NCBI GenBank assembly: GCA_012064415.1
Contig: SSNU01000086.1
Location: 196,459 to 260,458 of the forward strand
Origin: Gyrodactylus bullatarudis
Taxonomy: Eukaryota > Platyhelminthes > Monogenea > Gyrodactylidea > Gyrodactylidae
DNA length: 64,000 bases
Direction of reading: 5' to 3'
Part shown: piece by piece, positions 54,701-62,978 of the stretch
Position numbering within the stretch: position 1 is the first letter of the stretch
How the letters are laid out: the number at the start of each line of letters is the position of its first letter
Notes under the pieces: generated by a model
What the model saw: the letters and a program-made list of their open reading frames with translations, nothing else
What the model was told of the DNA's origin: nothing
The model's database searches: none
Made by a program: the position numbers and the translations under genes

Positions 54701-57700
54701 NNNNNNNNNNNNNNNNNNNNNNNNNNNNNNNNNNNNNNNNNNNNNNNNNNNNNNNNNNNNNNNNNNNNNNNNNNNNNNNNNNNNNGAAATTTATTCTTCT
54801 TTCAGATGGTACAAAATTTATTACTCTCATGTTTTTAATATTTGATTAAATTGCAAAAGTTTAAGAGATGTTTTTTGAAATTTCGAAAATTCGGTTTTTG
54901 TCCATTATCTCAGCTCACAGACAGCCAAATTTTTTTAAAATACCAGATTCGTGATCAGCGTTGAATTTTACATCAGAATTTAATCACTAGAAATAAAGAG
55001 CTGCAAAAAAATTTCAAATCACCCCCAGTGTTATTAATTAGTAATAAAGCCTTTATTTCACCGGATCTCTTCAGATATCTATGTTACGATCAATGCAATA
55101 ACTCAGTTTCCAGATTGACCACTTCTACCTTAGTATGAATGAATAAATTACTTTTGCTCAGAAAATTGACGTTTTATACAGAACTCATAAGTATGATGAT
55201 GTTTTCGAAAACTAAATTAAAAAGGGGCAGAGGGAAGAGGGTAATTTTTGGTTCATAAGTCACAGGTCTAACTGTAGCATAAATTAGATGATCAATAATA
55301 TCATCTGATTGGTTATATCATTCAGGAGCACATAAGGGGATGGTTTGAAGTTGATTGTATCCATGATCATTTTTTCCTTTTCACAAATCTGTCAATCGTC
55401 GGTTGCCCCCTTAGACTTTTACGTTTTTTACCTCTTTTGCCAATTGTAGATATAGTCTTCTTTGTACTATGGATACTGTTAATTACGAGCTGAGATTTAC
55501 CGTTGACTTCTCTGGATTTGCACTTTTATTCTCAGTTGTAATTGTTAAATTAACCTGCAATGCCTGTTTTGTTTTCGTTAAAAATTGATTGCAGGTTAAT
55601 GTTGGATTTTTATAATTTTTCTTAAGCTAATCTTTTGGAATTAATCAGATTCCAAGGATTAAATAGCATTCAAATTGACACTTTTCATCATTATATACTG
55701 TACTGTGAAGTGCCAAAATATATTATAGATCAAAAGGAGAAATTGAGGATTTGAATAAAGGGGATTAATTTTCTCGGGTCATTATTGAGAAAATATTAAA
55801 TAAATCTATCTATGGGGAGAGAATCCATTCCTTGAGGAATATATATCGATTAAAGAGAACTTTTGAATGATTAATGGGTCAAAGCCTGAATTTCAATAGA
55901 TACTAACGAGAAGTCAACAGAAATTGATAACAATGGTCATTGTGTAAAATTTTACGCAGATTCCGAATCTGTTTTTAAAAAATATTCATTTTTGCGTACT
56001 CAGCAAAAAAACCAAAACAGCAAAATTTTCATAAATGAGAATTAATTAAACCAATTTTCCGACTTGATCCTAAGACATTTCAGAGACAAATTCGGTATCA
56101 TTCGAAATAGCGTAAAATTTCCTATAAGATGCTTACAACTTAATTATGACCCAACCTGTAATCACAGACAAGAAAAGTTGTGAGAAAGTAAAGAGAAAAA
56201 AACTCTTTTCTTGCGCCCCTCTTCTAGTCAGGGCTGAAATACTATCACGAAACGGACCAATGGAAGCCATGAAATATTTTGCATTTTAATAGTATTTAAA
56301 TGTTACCGGGGTAGAGTCTGAAGAGACCAGGCGAAATTTAACGTTTATCACTCGAATATACGCTAGTTTTCTCTAACCTTCCTCATGAGTTTAGAACCCA
56401 ACGAAAAATGAATCAGATTTCTTTCTCCGACAGCCTAAAGAAGTTTACAGAAATTCGTTATTATTATGAAAAATCGAGCCATTTTAATCTTTTGAATATC
56501 ACGAAGGAATATAATCCAAGAATTTTAAGTTTTTTCTTGGCGATGGTGATTTATTCGCAACCTCTATGGCCAACTTAGAATTCATTGTTTAATGGTGACC
56601 AGTAGGCTGGTATGAAATTTTTTTTTCTCCGAACGACTCACAATAGGACTTATTTTTCTGATAAATTTTAGTATTCAGATCATGTTTCCCATAATTTTAA
56701 AGCGTGAAAGTTATTCTCCATTATGTCATTGCCCATTTTTCCCACAATATCCCACGGACATGATAAAATAATGAAATTAATCATAAAGCCCCTCTTGATG
56801 ATAAGATTACTATTTTTGAAGATAAAAATTAAGAAACTGATTAATGGCCAAGATATTCCCAATTTCAGTGATTGCGTAGTAAAAGTTCATTAAAAATTGA
56901 GTGGCGATTTGAAAAATTTTGGATTTTCAAAACCGAATGATATAATGGAGAACATTTTCGACACATGCTTCAAAACAAAATAATGCTTAGAATTGATAGT
57001 TCTATCAGAAAAGTTGGTCCTAATATGAGGTTAAAAATTTCACCCTAGCTTTTCCAAGATTTCAAATTTGCCATAATTGCCTTAAAAATTGATTTTTTCA
57101 AAATTTTTTTCTCTATATCGTGAAAGTGGGCCTCATGATCAAATTCGATATTTTGATAAACAAATGAGAATTTTGTAAAAATCATAAATTCCTATCTACA
57201 TATTGAAATTGACTGTCATGACTCTTATGAAATAATATATTTTTTGTATGAAATTATCAACCTCTCTACAGAAATATTATTAAATAAATGCTCTAGAAAG
57301 TACTGTTATTACAAAAATAAGCAAGTCATGGATTTCTATCATGGATATTCATCTGGGTCCCAGATTATAAAATTAAAAGTCAAAATTACTAGATTTGACA
57401 ATTATTTCATATCATGGATAAACAAATTAAACAAATCTAGAGAAAATAATATTATGAAAAAAATCAAAAATTCACCAAAGGAAGGTTATCGAATCCTGAA
57501 TAAATACTTCAAATTTAAAAACACTTACCCCACATCAAGCCTAATAGAACCTCAATCCCTGAATACTTTTTTCTTATCATGCTATTCTCCAAGAACATTT
57601 TTCCAACTTATTAGCCCTATGTATCATAATTTTGCTTATGAATTTATCACATATACAGAATTTCTAGATATCATTAATAGTGTAAAACATCAAGAAAGCA

Positions 57701-59376
57701 AAGACTTTATGAACATTTCCATCAAAGCTATCAAAAGCTGTTCCAACAAGTTCAAATACCTATTATATTCATTCTATTACTACAATATCTTTATAAAATT
57801 TTGTATTCCTAAAGCCATGTTACTTGTAAATATTATTCCTTTACCTAAAATTAAATTCCCTTTATCAGTCAATGACTTTCGCCCAATATCCATGTTACCT
57901 AAATTAACATGTATTCTCGATTCAATTATCCTTTTTCTCCTCAAAAAATATATTAATATTGGTCAAATCGACCCTACCCAGCATGGATTTGTCGAATCTC
58001 GATCAACGGAAACTAACTTACTCGCATTTTTCTCTCACATACAAGAATGTAAATCAAAAGACATGCTCAACCTAGTAGTATATATAGATTTAAAAAAAGC
58101 ATTTGATTCTATTTCTTTTTCATCTATTATGAATATTCTTATTGAATATGTTTGTGACAAAAATTTGTTAAATGTGACCTATTTATTCCTTTCATGCAGA
58201 TATCAATTTGTATCCTCTAATGATAAATCCTCTTCAGCCTACGAGATTACCTCGGGGGTACCTCAGGGGAGTCGTATTGGTCCACTTTTATTCAACTTAA
58301 TCTTTTCAAGAATTCGATCCAACAATGAACATATTAAACTGTTTAAATTTGCAGATGACTTAAAAATCTGCTTTTCATTCCCTAATAATTATGTTGATAA
58401 TGAACTTGTTACCTCATTCATAAATGATTTAATAGAAATACTTGACTCGTGTTCCCTAAAAATTAATTTTGATAAAAGTTTCTATCTTGTCCCCTTTCTT
58501 AGTCCAACAACGAATTTTAATCTTGGCATTGACAATTTTGTTTTTAAGAGAAAATTTATGGTTCGTGATCTTGGCTTGGAATATGACTTTAACTTGCGTT
58601 TTGATAAATATATTAAATCCATTGCCAATTTATTTGCAGCGCGCACTTTACATATTCATAGAATTGCCAAAACTTACAAGATGAAGATTTTCTTATTTAC
58701 GAATTACGCTCGACCAACAGTGGAATACTGCTCTGCTATCTGGAGTCCAGCATCACTTTCTACTTCATTTATCCTTGATGCAATTCAAAAAAGATTCCTC
58801 AAACTGAGTTCGAGACCTTCGAGTGGTTTCGATAAAATCAAGTTACTGAGACATCGAAGATATTTTAGATGCCTAAAACTTGCTAATGATAATATCTCCT
58901 CACTTTGGAATGCGAAATTGAACCAGAGAGTCTTACGTAACAAGAATATTAAACTTCAGAGACCTATCAATAACTCATTGAAAACTTTATATTTTTTTGA
59001 TAGACTTCCCAGTCTCTTTAATGAACTGACAAGAAAAAACATTTCATTTTCCAAAAAAGAGTTGTATAAGTATTTAGAGAACCTATAAAAATTTCCTTTT
59101 TTCATTTGTATGATATAATTTAGACAATAAAGATTATTATTATTGATTCAGAGCATAACCATGGTGAAGACACGAAGGATAATTTACATATTCCTTTTAA
59201 GTGCAATGAAATTGATTGAGAAATTTGTCCTATAAAATGAATATTTTATATAAGGAAATGTTCAAATTGCACTTACTCCAGTACTGACAATTGATAACAT
59301 GACACGTTCATTGAGAGCCAATGTTTCTCCACCCTTGAGTTTGATCCTTTTCTTATCGAGACATTTCATTGCATAC
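30723..59376 (-). CDS. GRK2/3-type G-protein-coupled receptor kinase, 3' part
   Basis: This Ser/Thr kinase type phosphorylates active receptors and is brought to membranes by its PH domain. Nine minus-strand exons are visible: 59376-59277, 45843-45631, 45172-44903, 40617-40517, 40458-40296, 40206-39855, 36586-36390, 34821-34705 and 30950-30723. They give about 580 residues in phase. The model begins at [12 protein letters not shown], which includes the ATP-site Lys. It then shows [15 protein letters not shown], catalytic VYRDLKPAN, the GRK-specific DLG ([10 protein letters not shown]), APEVLQKG, then the C-tail [15 protein letters not shown]. After the RGS-return helix comes an insert with a run of 10 Asn, then a PH domain ([40 protein letters not shown]). 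The protein ends NNNRPISLE. Exons for the RGS N-terminus and glycine-rich loop must lie beyond 64000. It corresponds to Drosophila Gprk1 or vertebrate GRK2/3. Introns reach 13.4 kb and hold most of the window's transposons. Confidence 0.95.
31019..31810. mobile_element. MULE-like foldback element A, 9-bp target duplication
   Basis: The ends are GGGATAATTACAAAAAC and its inverted match GGAATAATTACAAAAAC. An identical 9-bp duplication, TTTAATATA, flanks it (31010-31018 and 31811-31819). The inverted arms are about 230-290 bp. The left arm holds seven copies of an ACAAATGGA-type word about 30 bp apart, and the right arm holds the inverted series. About 290 bp of interior has no coding sequence. 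A 9-bp duplication, GGG ends and long arms fit non-autonomous Mutator-like elements. It lies in the last kinase intron. Confidence 0.85.
31820..33488. other. Kinase intron segment, nothing recognised
   Basis: This is AT-rich intronic sequence between elements A and the mariner-type element. Short open frames here have no recognisable protein features. Confidence 0.5.
33491..34191. mobile_element. Mariner-type TIR element, decayed
   Basis: Inverted ends GGTTGTGCGATAAGTAAT (18 bp) lie inside TA dinucleotides (33489-33490 and 34192-34193). GGTTGT...AAGTA ends with TA targets are typical of mariner elements. On the minus strand near 34030-33950 a fragment reading [13 protein letters not shown] could be a scrap of a transposase helix-turn-helix, but no HDNARPH-type or catalytic block was found. 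The 701-bp length is about half that of an autonomous mariner. Confidence 0.75.
34205..34440 (+). repeat. Dispersed repeat family copy
   Basis: This reads TTTTTACAAAATTCTTA, then TCATCAAGAAATCGAATTT, TTTGGAATCTAGATCA and CGCCAAATTCCCATTTTTC, ending GTGAGAGAGTGATCAAAA. It shares word order with copies at 34930-35110 and 61920-62070. Non-coding. Confidence 0.6.
34930..35430. repeat. Dispersed repeat family copy with extended right part
   Basis: Copies the family words AATCCCATTTTTTCAAACTT and GTGAGAGAGTGATCAAAA, then continues with ACAAGAAAGCCGAATATG and CTGTTCTAATGCATAACTTC. The extended part recurs near 62070-62260, where TTAGACAAGAAAGCCGAATA is followed by an inverted CTATGCATTAGAACAGATTT. 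The short open frame at 35160-35429 is part of this repeat and not a gene. Confidence 0.6.
35431..36389. other. Kinase intron segment, nothing recognised
   Basis: AT-rich intronic sequence. The open frame at 35512-35697 has no recognisable feature. Confidence 0.45.
36587..39854. other. Kinase intron of 3.3 kb
   Basis: This separates the exon with the Asn-rich insert from the first PH exon. About 38340-38480 resembles the extended right part of the dispersed repeat family (CTGTTCTAACGCTTCACCTC and a following ATTATCG block). No other feature was recognised. Confidence 0.5.
40618..41383. other. Kinase intron segment, nothing recognised
   Basis: AT-rich intronic sequence directly upstream (in gene orientation) of the exon at 40517-40617. 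No feature seen. Confidence 0.45.
41384..41464. mobile_element. Tiny TTAA-bounded MITE (piggyBac type)
   Basis: It is flanked by TTAA at 41380-41383 and 41465-41468. The ends are TCCCTTCGATCCC and, inverted, CCCCTTCTAACCC (imperfect). Inside is a perfect 20-bp palindrome, 41397-41416, centred on GTATAC. At 81 bp it has no coding capacity. Confidence 0.55.
41469..42712. other. Kinase intron segment, nothing recognised
   Basis: AT-rich sequence between the tiny TTAA element and element B. The open frame at 42188-42376 shows no protein features. Confidence 0.45.
42722..44200. mobile_element. MULE-like foldback element B with iterated arms
   Basis: The ends are GAGTCAATAACATTTTTGAC and, inverted, GAGTCAATTACATTTTTGAC. 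The flanks are TTTATTCAA (42713-42721) and TTTATTTAA (44201-44209), a 9-bp duplication with one mismatch. The outer arms (to about 42987, and from about 43914) repeat a TTTTTGACTATA-type word every 30-40 bp. A second inverted pair lies inside (about 43093-43225 and 43423-43555). Between the inner and outer right arms sits a remnant resembling the C-terminus of MULE transposases (43587-43868), which supports the assignment. Confidence 0.85.
43587..43868 (+). pseudogene. MULE transposase C-terminal remnant (SWIM finger and GRP-type tail)
   Basis: The frame reads [41 protein letters not shown] and later [27 protein letters not shown]. From memory, MULE/MuDR transposases end with a SWIM zinc finger (Cys-x-Cys ... 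Pro-Cys-x-His-Ala), then a Tyr-rich VETYKKTYE-like segment, then ILPP...RRxGRPKxKRxKSxGE. The order and spacing match, but two SWIM cysteines are replaced (Asn and Tyr) and the ILPP and GRP prolines are lost. The upstream catalytic DDE region is absent. This is a dead fragment and not a host gene. Confidence 0.7.
44210..44902. other. Kinase intron segment, nothing recognised
   Basis: AT-rich sequence between element B and the kinase exon at 44903-45172. No feature seen. Confidence 0.45.
45173..45630 (-). other. Kinase intron of 458 bp, nothing recognised
   Basis: It splits the catalytic loop between VYRDLK and PANILL. The donor is GTACGT and the acceptor TACCAG. No feature inside. Confidence 0.6.
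45844..47360. other. Right part of the 13.4-kb kinase intron, nothing recognised
   Basis: AT-rich sequence. The 88-codon frame at 47063-47329 is basic ([14 protein letters not shown]) but matches nothing I know and touches element C, so it may be repeat-derived. Confidence 0.4.
47370..48772. mobile_element. MULE-like foldback element C, 9-bp target duplication
   Basis: The ends are GGGGTAAATACAAAAACAAT and, inverted, GGGGTAAATACATAAACAAT, inside an identical 9-bp duplication TATTTTTAA (47361-47369 and 48773-48781). Words of the ACAATAGG type recur in both arms. The end sequence is close to that of element A (GGGATAATTACAAAAAC), so the two are related families. The left arm (47370-47488 plus 48007-48140) is split by a nested TTAA element, while the right arm (about 48525-48772) is uninterrupted. 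Without the insert the element would be about 890 bp. No coding sequence. Confidence 0.88.
47493..48002. mobile_element. TTAA-bounded (piggyBac-type) element nested in element C
   Basis: It starts ACCTTTAAGAGCCAG and ends with the inverse of CCCTTCCGTAGCCAG. It is flanked by TTAA (47489-47492) and TTAG (48003-48006, one change). The opposite arm of element C preserves the empty site: inverted, it reads ATCACTATTAATATATGG, one TTAA with no insert. Part of the interior (about 47745-47830) resembles 60780-60845 and the element at 62979-63272, sharing GGTTTTTCAAAAAAAACGTT. Non-autonomous, 510 bp. Confidence 0.85.
48782..49221. other. Kinase intron segment, nothing recognised
   Basis: AT-rich spacer between element C and the next repeat. 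Confidence 0.45.
49222..49865. repeat. Candidate TIR repeat with GCTATTTTT interior
   Basis: AGGGCGGTCA at 49222-49231 is matched by the inverted TGATCGACCCT at 49855-49865. GCTATTTTT words sit just inside both ends and resemble 3078-3562. No clear target duplication and no coding capacity. Confidence 0.4.
49924..50658. mobile_element. TIR element D carrying a transposon-derived coding fragment
   Basis: Inverted arms of about 115 bp run from AAAATAAATGTTACC to CACTGAGAAGGTCAGTGA on the left and reappear inverted at the right end (about 50530-50658), almost identical in TCTGGGAAATCAGTGAGTCT. The right arm lacks a few bases of the left. I could not define a target duplication. The interior holds a remnant of a KRAB-A-domain-containing-2-like protein (50086-50450). 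Class uncertain; it is probably a DNA transposon. Confidence 0.75.
50086..50450 (+). pseudogene. Fragment of KRAB-A-domain-containing-2-like transposon protein
   Basis: The first frame (50086-50328) reads [18 protein letters not shown], then NGLYRVGTQ, then [15 protein letters not shown]. These resemble the conserved words VDRGKGDxxNxIGVV, DGLYxIGT and FxxCKEKFLDI of a family often annotated in arthropods as KRAB-A domain-containing protein 2-like or SCAN domain-containing 3-like, which lies downstream of an integrase core. A second frame (50385 to about 50450) gives [15 protein letters not shown], matching the CxCKKN...VLCNSRC tail of the same family, so a frameshift or deletion lies between. 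The integrase catalytic core is absent. The identification is from memory of family motifs. Confidence 0.65.
50659..53916. other. Kinase intron segment with old dispersed repeats
   Basis: No coding feature. About 52850-53000 is a diverged copy of the dispersed family (CCATCAAGAAATCGAAAATG, GAGGTCCCCTTTTGT, ATTGATTTTAAAG). About 53310-53520 is a direct copy of 3730-3920 (GGTCAAGAATTCTAAAGGCT and following words). Confidence 0.5.
53917..55044. mobile_element. Long inverted-repeat element G (CACTGGGGG tips) around an assembly gap
   Basis: Arms of about 190 bp, nearly identical and inverted, run from TTACTAATTAATAACACTGG inward to AACTTTTG beside the gap on the left and CAAAAGTTTAAGAGATG on the right. 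TAA flanks both ends (53914-53916, 55045-55047). The tips AATAACACTG resemble element E at 1382-2997. The interior is mostly unknown bases (54108-54785), plus a short AT-rich remainder at 54786-54845. No coding can be judged. Confidence 0.75.
54108..54785. other. Assembly gap (678 N)
   Basis: A run of unknown bases inside the loop of an inverted repeat, the kind of structure short-read assembly often fails to cross. The number of N may be an estimate and not a measured length. Confidence 0.99.
55045..57243. other. Kinase intron segment with repeat upstream of the LINE
   Basis: No coding feature. About 56930-57020 resembles 61700-61790 (GACACATGCTTCAAAACAAA and ATAATGCTTAGAATTGA against GAGACGTGCTTCAATAGAAA). 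About 57100-57210 carries the dispersed family in inverted orientation (CTATATCGTGAAAGTGGGCC, AAAAATCATAAATTCCTA). Confidence 0.5.
57244..59088 (+). CDS. LINE reverse transcriptase, uninterrupted partial ORF2
   Basis: These 614 codons have no stop. They contain the ordered motifs of non-LTR reverse transcriptases: PLPKIKFP and [17 protein letters not shown], then motif [12 protein letters not shown] (Asp about 282), motif [20 protein letters not shown] (about 336-354), the catalytic FADD (369-372), and the thumb segment [20 protein letters not shown] followed by EYCSAIWSP. The tail [12 protein letters not shown] is like that of Jockey/I-group ORF2 proteins. The apurinic endonuclease domain that normally comes first is missing. 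The Met at 57244 is only the first in the frame and need not be a real start. The unbroken frame suggests a recent insertion. Confidence 0.88.
   Translation: MYEIINLSTEILLNKCSRKYCYYKNKQVMDFYHGYSSGSQIIKLKVKITRFDNYFISWINKLNKSRENNIMKKIKNSPKEGYRILNKYFKFKNTYPTSSLIEPQSLNTFFLSCYSPRTFFQLISPMYHNFAYEFITYTEFLDIINSVKHQESKDFMNISIKAIKSCSNKFKYLLYSFYYYNIFIKFCIPKAMLLVNIIPLPKIKFPLSVNDFRPISMLPKLTCILDSIILFLLKKYINIGQIDPTQHGFVESRSTETNLLAFFSHIQECKSKDMLNLVVYIDLKKAFDSISFSSIMNILIEYVCDKNLLNVTYLFLSCRYQFVSSNDKSSSAYEITSGVPQGSRIGPLLFNLIFSRIRSNNEHIKLFKFADDLKICFSFPNNYVDNELVTSFINDLIEILDSCSLKINFDKSFYLVPFLSPTTNFNLGIDNFVFKRKFMVRDLGLEYDFNLRFDKYIKSIANLFAARTLHIHRIAKTYKMKIFLFTNYARPTVEYCSAIWSPASLSTSFILDAIQKRFLKLSSRPSSGFDKIKLLRHRRYFRCLKLANDNISSLWNAKLNQRVLRNKNIKLQRPINNSLKTLYFFDRLPSLFNELTRKNISFSKKELYKYLENL
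57244..59144 (+). mobile_element. 5'-truncated LINE (non-LTR retrotransposon)
   Basis: The open frame encodes a LINE reverse transcriptase, and the element ends in AATAAAG followed by (ATT)4 at 59133-59144, a tail like those of I/Jockey-type LINEs. No endonuclease or ORF1 lies upstream, where the sequence is another dispersed repeat, so the copy is 5' truncated. It is antisense to the host kinase gene and ends 132 bp from kinase exon 59277-59376. Confidence 0.85.
59145..59276. other. Short intron remnant between LINE tail and kinase exon
   Basis: These 132 bases include the GTAAGT donor of exon 59277-59376 on the minus strand (acttac at 59271-59276). Confidence 0.6.
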
Positions 59377-62294
59377 CTAAAAGATAGATAAAGATAAAAT
59401 AGGATTTAATTTTTCGCAAACTTGATAGATTTTTTAATAAATTTCTCCATTTGAAACCAGTAAAAGAATTCAACTCAAAGTTATGAAAAGATTATACTAG
59501 CTCTTACAGCAATTTCTTTCAAAGAAATTTTTTTTCAAATTATTGAATCAATAAAACTTTTTAAAAAGGAGATAAATTTCTGACAAGCGAGCCAAACTAA
59601 AAATAAATTATCTCCTCAGAATTGAAATTCAGTTCAGATAAAGCCAATGCTTGAAGAGTAGAAGAAATTATGAAAAATAGAGAGATCTTAGATGAAATCA
59701 CTGATTAATTTTCTTGATAAAATTCTTCTAGCAATGCTTTAAAAAGGACACTTGAAAGTAACATCAAGAGAGCATAAATTTTATCATTCCTAAACTGAAT
59801 AATGTGATTTTGTTGTCGTGGGAGTATTCATACACGATTGCTTATCAAGTAATTTGAGATTCGAAACAAAATCTATCTTTTAATGACCATGGAAATTGGC
59901 CTGTGGCAAAATATAAAATAAAATTCTGTTCTTGGAAATAATAAGAAATATAATAATTGAATAACCAATGGTTATTAACCATAGGTATATGGGTGAGAGT
60001 AATCAAAATGAGACTTTTGCAAAAAGAAACTTCCTCAGTAAAATCAAGATCAAATAACAAATCAATAGAGTTTTTTCATATGTCGAAAAAAATAGAAATG
60101 AAGATGATTCGGGAAGGCAGATCAAATTTCTTTTGCCCTAAAAGAATAAGAAGAATTTCTTTGCCATGTTAGATAAAAGATCATTCGAGTATGTAAAAAT
60201 TTCTGCTTGATAACGATTAACTAGACAGTATACAAAGTACAAACAGTAAATTTGTCAAAAAGATATGTATATTTTATAAATTTCGAATACGGATTTTTCA
60301 GGAAAAAATGAATCTATGTGAAATAATAGATTTTCCATCATCATTCGAAGAAATTCTATGCTAAAAAAAATTCTCAAAATAAATGCCAACGAAAATTCTT
60401 CGGGAGATTATTTATTATCATTGGACTTTGATTAGTTTTGAGCTATTTATTTCAGTCATTTGGGAGAAAATTAACTTGAAAGTTATATTCTCTAGAGGAT
60501 ATTTTTCTCACAATTCAAGCCATTTAAATAAAATTGGGAAAATTCTTGAAATAAAGAATAGGCAAAGATTTCTATTTTTATTTTGTTTCCTATGGTTTCA
60601 GAATACGCTGATTACGAATCTACAGTTGTTTCAACGCAATTATTTTTGGTTCAGAAGTTATCGATCACAAATTGGGTCATTTCTTGATCCAAAAACAAGC
60701 CATCTTTGTAGCTTGAGCAGATAGAGTTCAGGCGATTGCATAATTGAATTCTAAAGGTATGATTAAAGTTATCTTACTTTTTATCTATGACCTTGGGAAG
60801 TAGGTTTTCAAAAAAACGTTTTAAACAAAAATTAAATTTTGGAAAAAATTCAACTCTCTTTGAATTAGTATAGCACAAGTTTGGCGAATAATAGAGCCAA
60901 GATCTTTGCGTATTCCAGGAGATTAATTTAAGCAAAACTATTAATCAGAATGATAAAGAGAGTAAAAATTCAAAAGGAAAGTTTGTAATGCCAAGAGGGA
61001 AAAGTAAGTAGTGTTTTAAATCATCTTATAAAAGGCTAAAAAAGGATTTCTTCCAGTCATGTCTGGCTTTCCATTCTCCGTGTTCCTCTGGTATCTCGTA
61101 TTTATTAGATTAGATCGTATTTATTAAATTTTTAATTTAAGATCAGAATAAAATTCATTTACGTCAGTTATAGATACTTTTTAGACTGTGCTATTAGATA
61201 TTTAGTATAAAAGTAAGAGTGAAGTTTGCGATTCATGTTTTTTTAATCATGGAATCTCAATCCCCCCATCAAAAAAAATCCATGAATAATTTATACTTAT
61301 TTTTTGCACTATTCTGCTGAAAGGTAAAAAAGTGTGATCGAGATTTATTACTGTCACAATTGGGAAAGTTAAAATATTCTGGAAGAGGCAACTGATCATT
61401 GATCCATGATACAATTTTAGATTTTTTTTAATTCATAGAACTTAATCACTACAACAGGCCTTTGATCTGTTTTATACGAGGAGAAGAATCATTTTCTTTT
61501 GAATTAAATTCGTTAGGAAAAGAAACAAAATCTCTTGATTTATCAAATGGTGTAAGGATTTCTATTCTTTTTTTCATTTTTCAAACTCGATTTTCTGACA
61601 ATCATCATAAGAAGCATTTTTCTTAATTTTCGAGAAACGCCAGCCTTGATGGTGACGATATTAGTTTAGCTGTTTTTATTTTACCATTGAAACTAAAAGC
61701 CATGAGGATGAAGCATTTTTGAGACGTGCTTCAATAGAAAATATTGCTTATAAATTACAAGTTCTAATTGAATATTGATAAAAAAATAGTGAAGTATTGA
61801 AATTTTTGAAGAATTGGCTCAAAGAATAATTTAACTTGAGATCAATACTCTTACACCGGAAATCAAGTAAATGCAAAGGAGAATTCCGGATTGTTAGACA
61901 AGGGAAATTGACACCTAAAGCTGGTTGAAGTTGGGAATCTATGATTTATAGAAAAATCTCGATATTTTCATCAAGAATTTGAACTTGTTGAAGATTTTCT
62001 GGAATTATGTTATTTAATTTCACTATTTGAGAAAAATATGGTCATTTTCATATTTCAATACTAACTTTGATCACAATTAGACAAGAAAGCCGAATATAAC
62101 CGTCAAACCAGGCCTTTTTCTGAGGGATTTTGATTTATCGAAATTTCATTGATTCTCAAGTAGTAAAAACGATTTAAAAATCTAAATTCAGCTCCCAAAC
62201 AATAATAAGGCTATGCATTAGAACAGATTTAGCGCTATTGATTTTCTTGTCTAATCTTGATCCTAAACAAACCTCTTTGTAAACTCAATGTTTA
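59377..62294. other. Upstream kinase intron, no exon found
   Basis: I searched the minus strand for the glycine-rich loop exon (GRGGFGEVYG-like) and did not find it. The acceptor TTTTAG beside 59377 marks an intron that continues right. About 60600-60845 resembles parts of the nested element at 47493-48002 (AGAATACGCTGATTACGAAT). About 61600-61800 and 61920-62260 are dispersed repeats, the latter containing an inverted pair, TTAGACAAGAAAGCCGAATA and TTTTCTTGTCTAAT. Confidence 0.5.
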
Positions 62295-62509
62295 CCATTT
62301 CGGTGCCAAGACTATTTCTCAATTTTTATAAAAACCAAGATTTAGCTATGAAGATACCAAGTTATTTGACCAAAAATATTACTAATGCAAGTTCACACTG
62401 TGGGCTTCAATTTAAACTTCAATTGATCCAGAAACCTATCAAACTGGTAGAGTTATGAAGGTTCAAAAAATTGGAAAATGAACATATATGTCCATCGGCA
62501 CCGAAAGGG
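62295..62509. mobile_element. TTAA-bounded MITE (piggyBac type)
   Basis: The ends are CCATTTCGGTGCC and, inverted, CCCTTTCGGTGCC, flanked by TTTA (62291-62294, one change) and TTAA (62510-62513). No coding capacity. Piggybac-type elements insert at TTAA and start with CCC. Confidence 0.65.
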
Positions 62510-62513
62510 TTAA

Positions 62514-62974
62514 ATACACTTGGATCAGAATACACTATCGTTAAATGTTCTGATCTACTTTTAGAAATAAGGTAATTTATGATTAGATCAAATAATGGAA
62601 ATTAAACCGAGTTTTCTCTGAGATAAATACAAACGTTCGCATTGATTTAATTTATAGTGTAGTTAAATTAAAAGTAGATTAATTTTATGTAGACTTCCCA
62701 CATCAAAAGTAATCCGAGAGTTGCAAGGGGAGGGGAATTAATTTAGTTTTTCCTGTTACAATAATAAATTTATAATTGAAAATTATAGATTTCTTTCTCC
62801 TTCAAAAAATGAGAAGCAATTATTACAAGTCTCTTGTTCAGTTCATGCTGTTTCTCTTTAATGATCATGATGAAAAGGAAAACTTTGTTCTTTCTTCGTT
62901 CACTGTCCTGTCTAAGTCAGACTAATTCAAAGAGAGAATAAAAGACAGATACAAAGAGTAGATGAAGAGTTCGT
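62514..62974. other. Upstream kinase intron, nothing recognised
   Basis: AT-rich sequence between two TTAA elements. Confidence 0.45.
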
Positions 62975-62978
62975 TTAA

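Noticed and set aside
53997..54845. Two long open frames across the N run
   Set aside because: They are open only because the bases are unknown.
60383..60724. 113-codon frame in the upstream kinase intron
   Set aside because: It overlaps a dispersed repeat related to 47493-48002 and shows no conserved motif.
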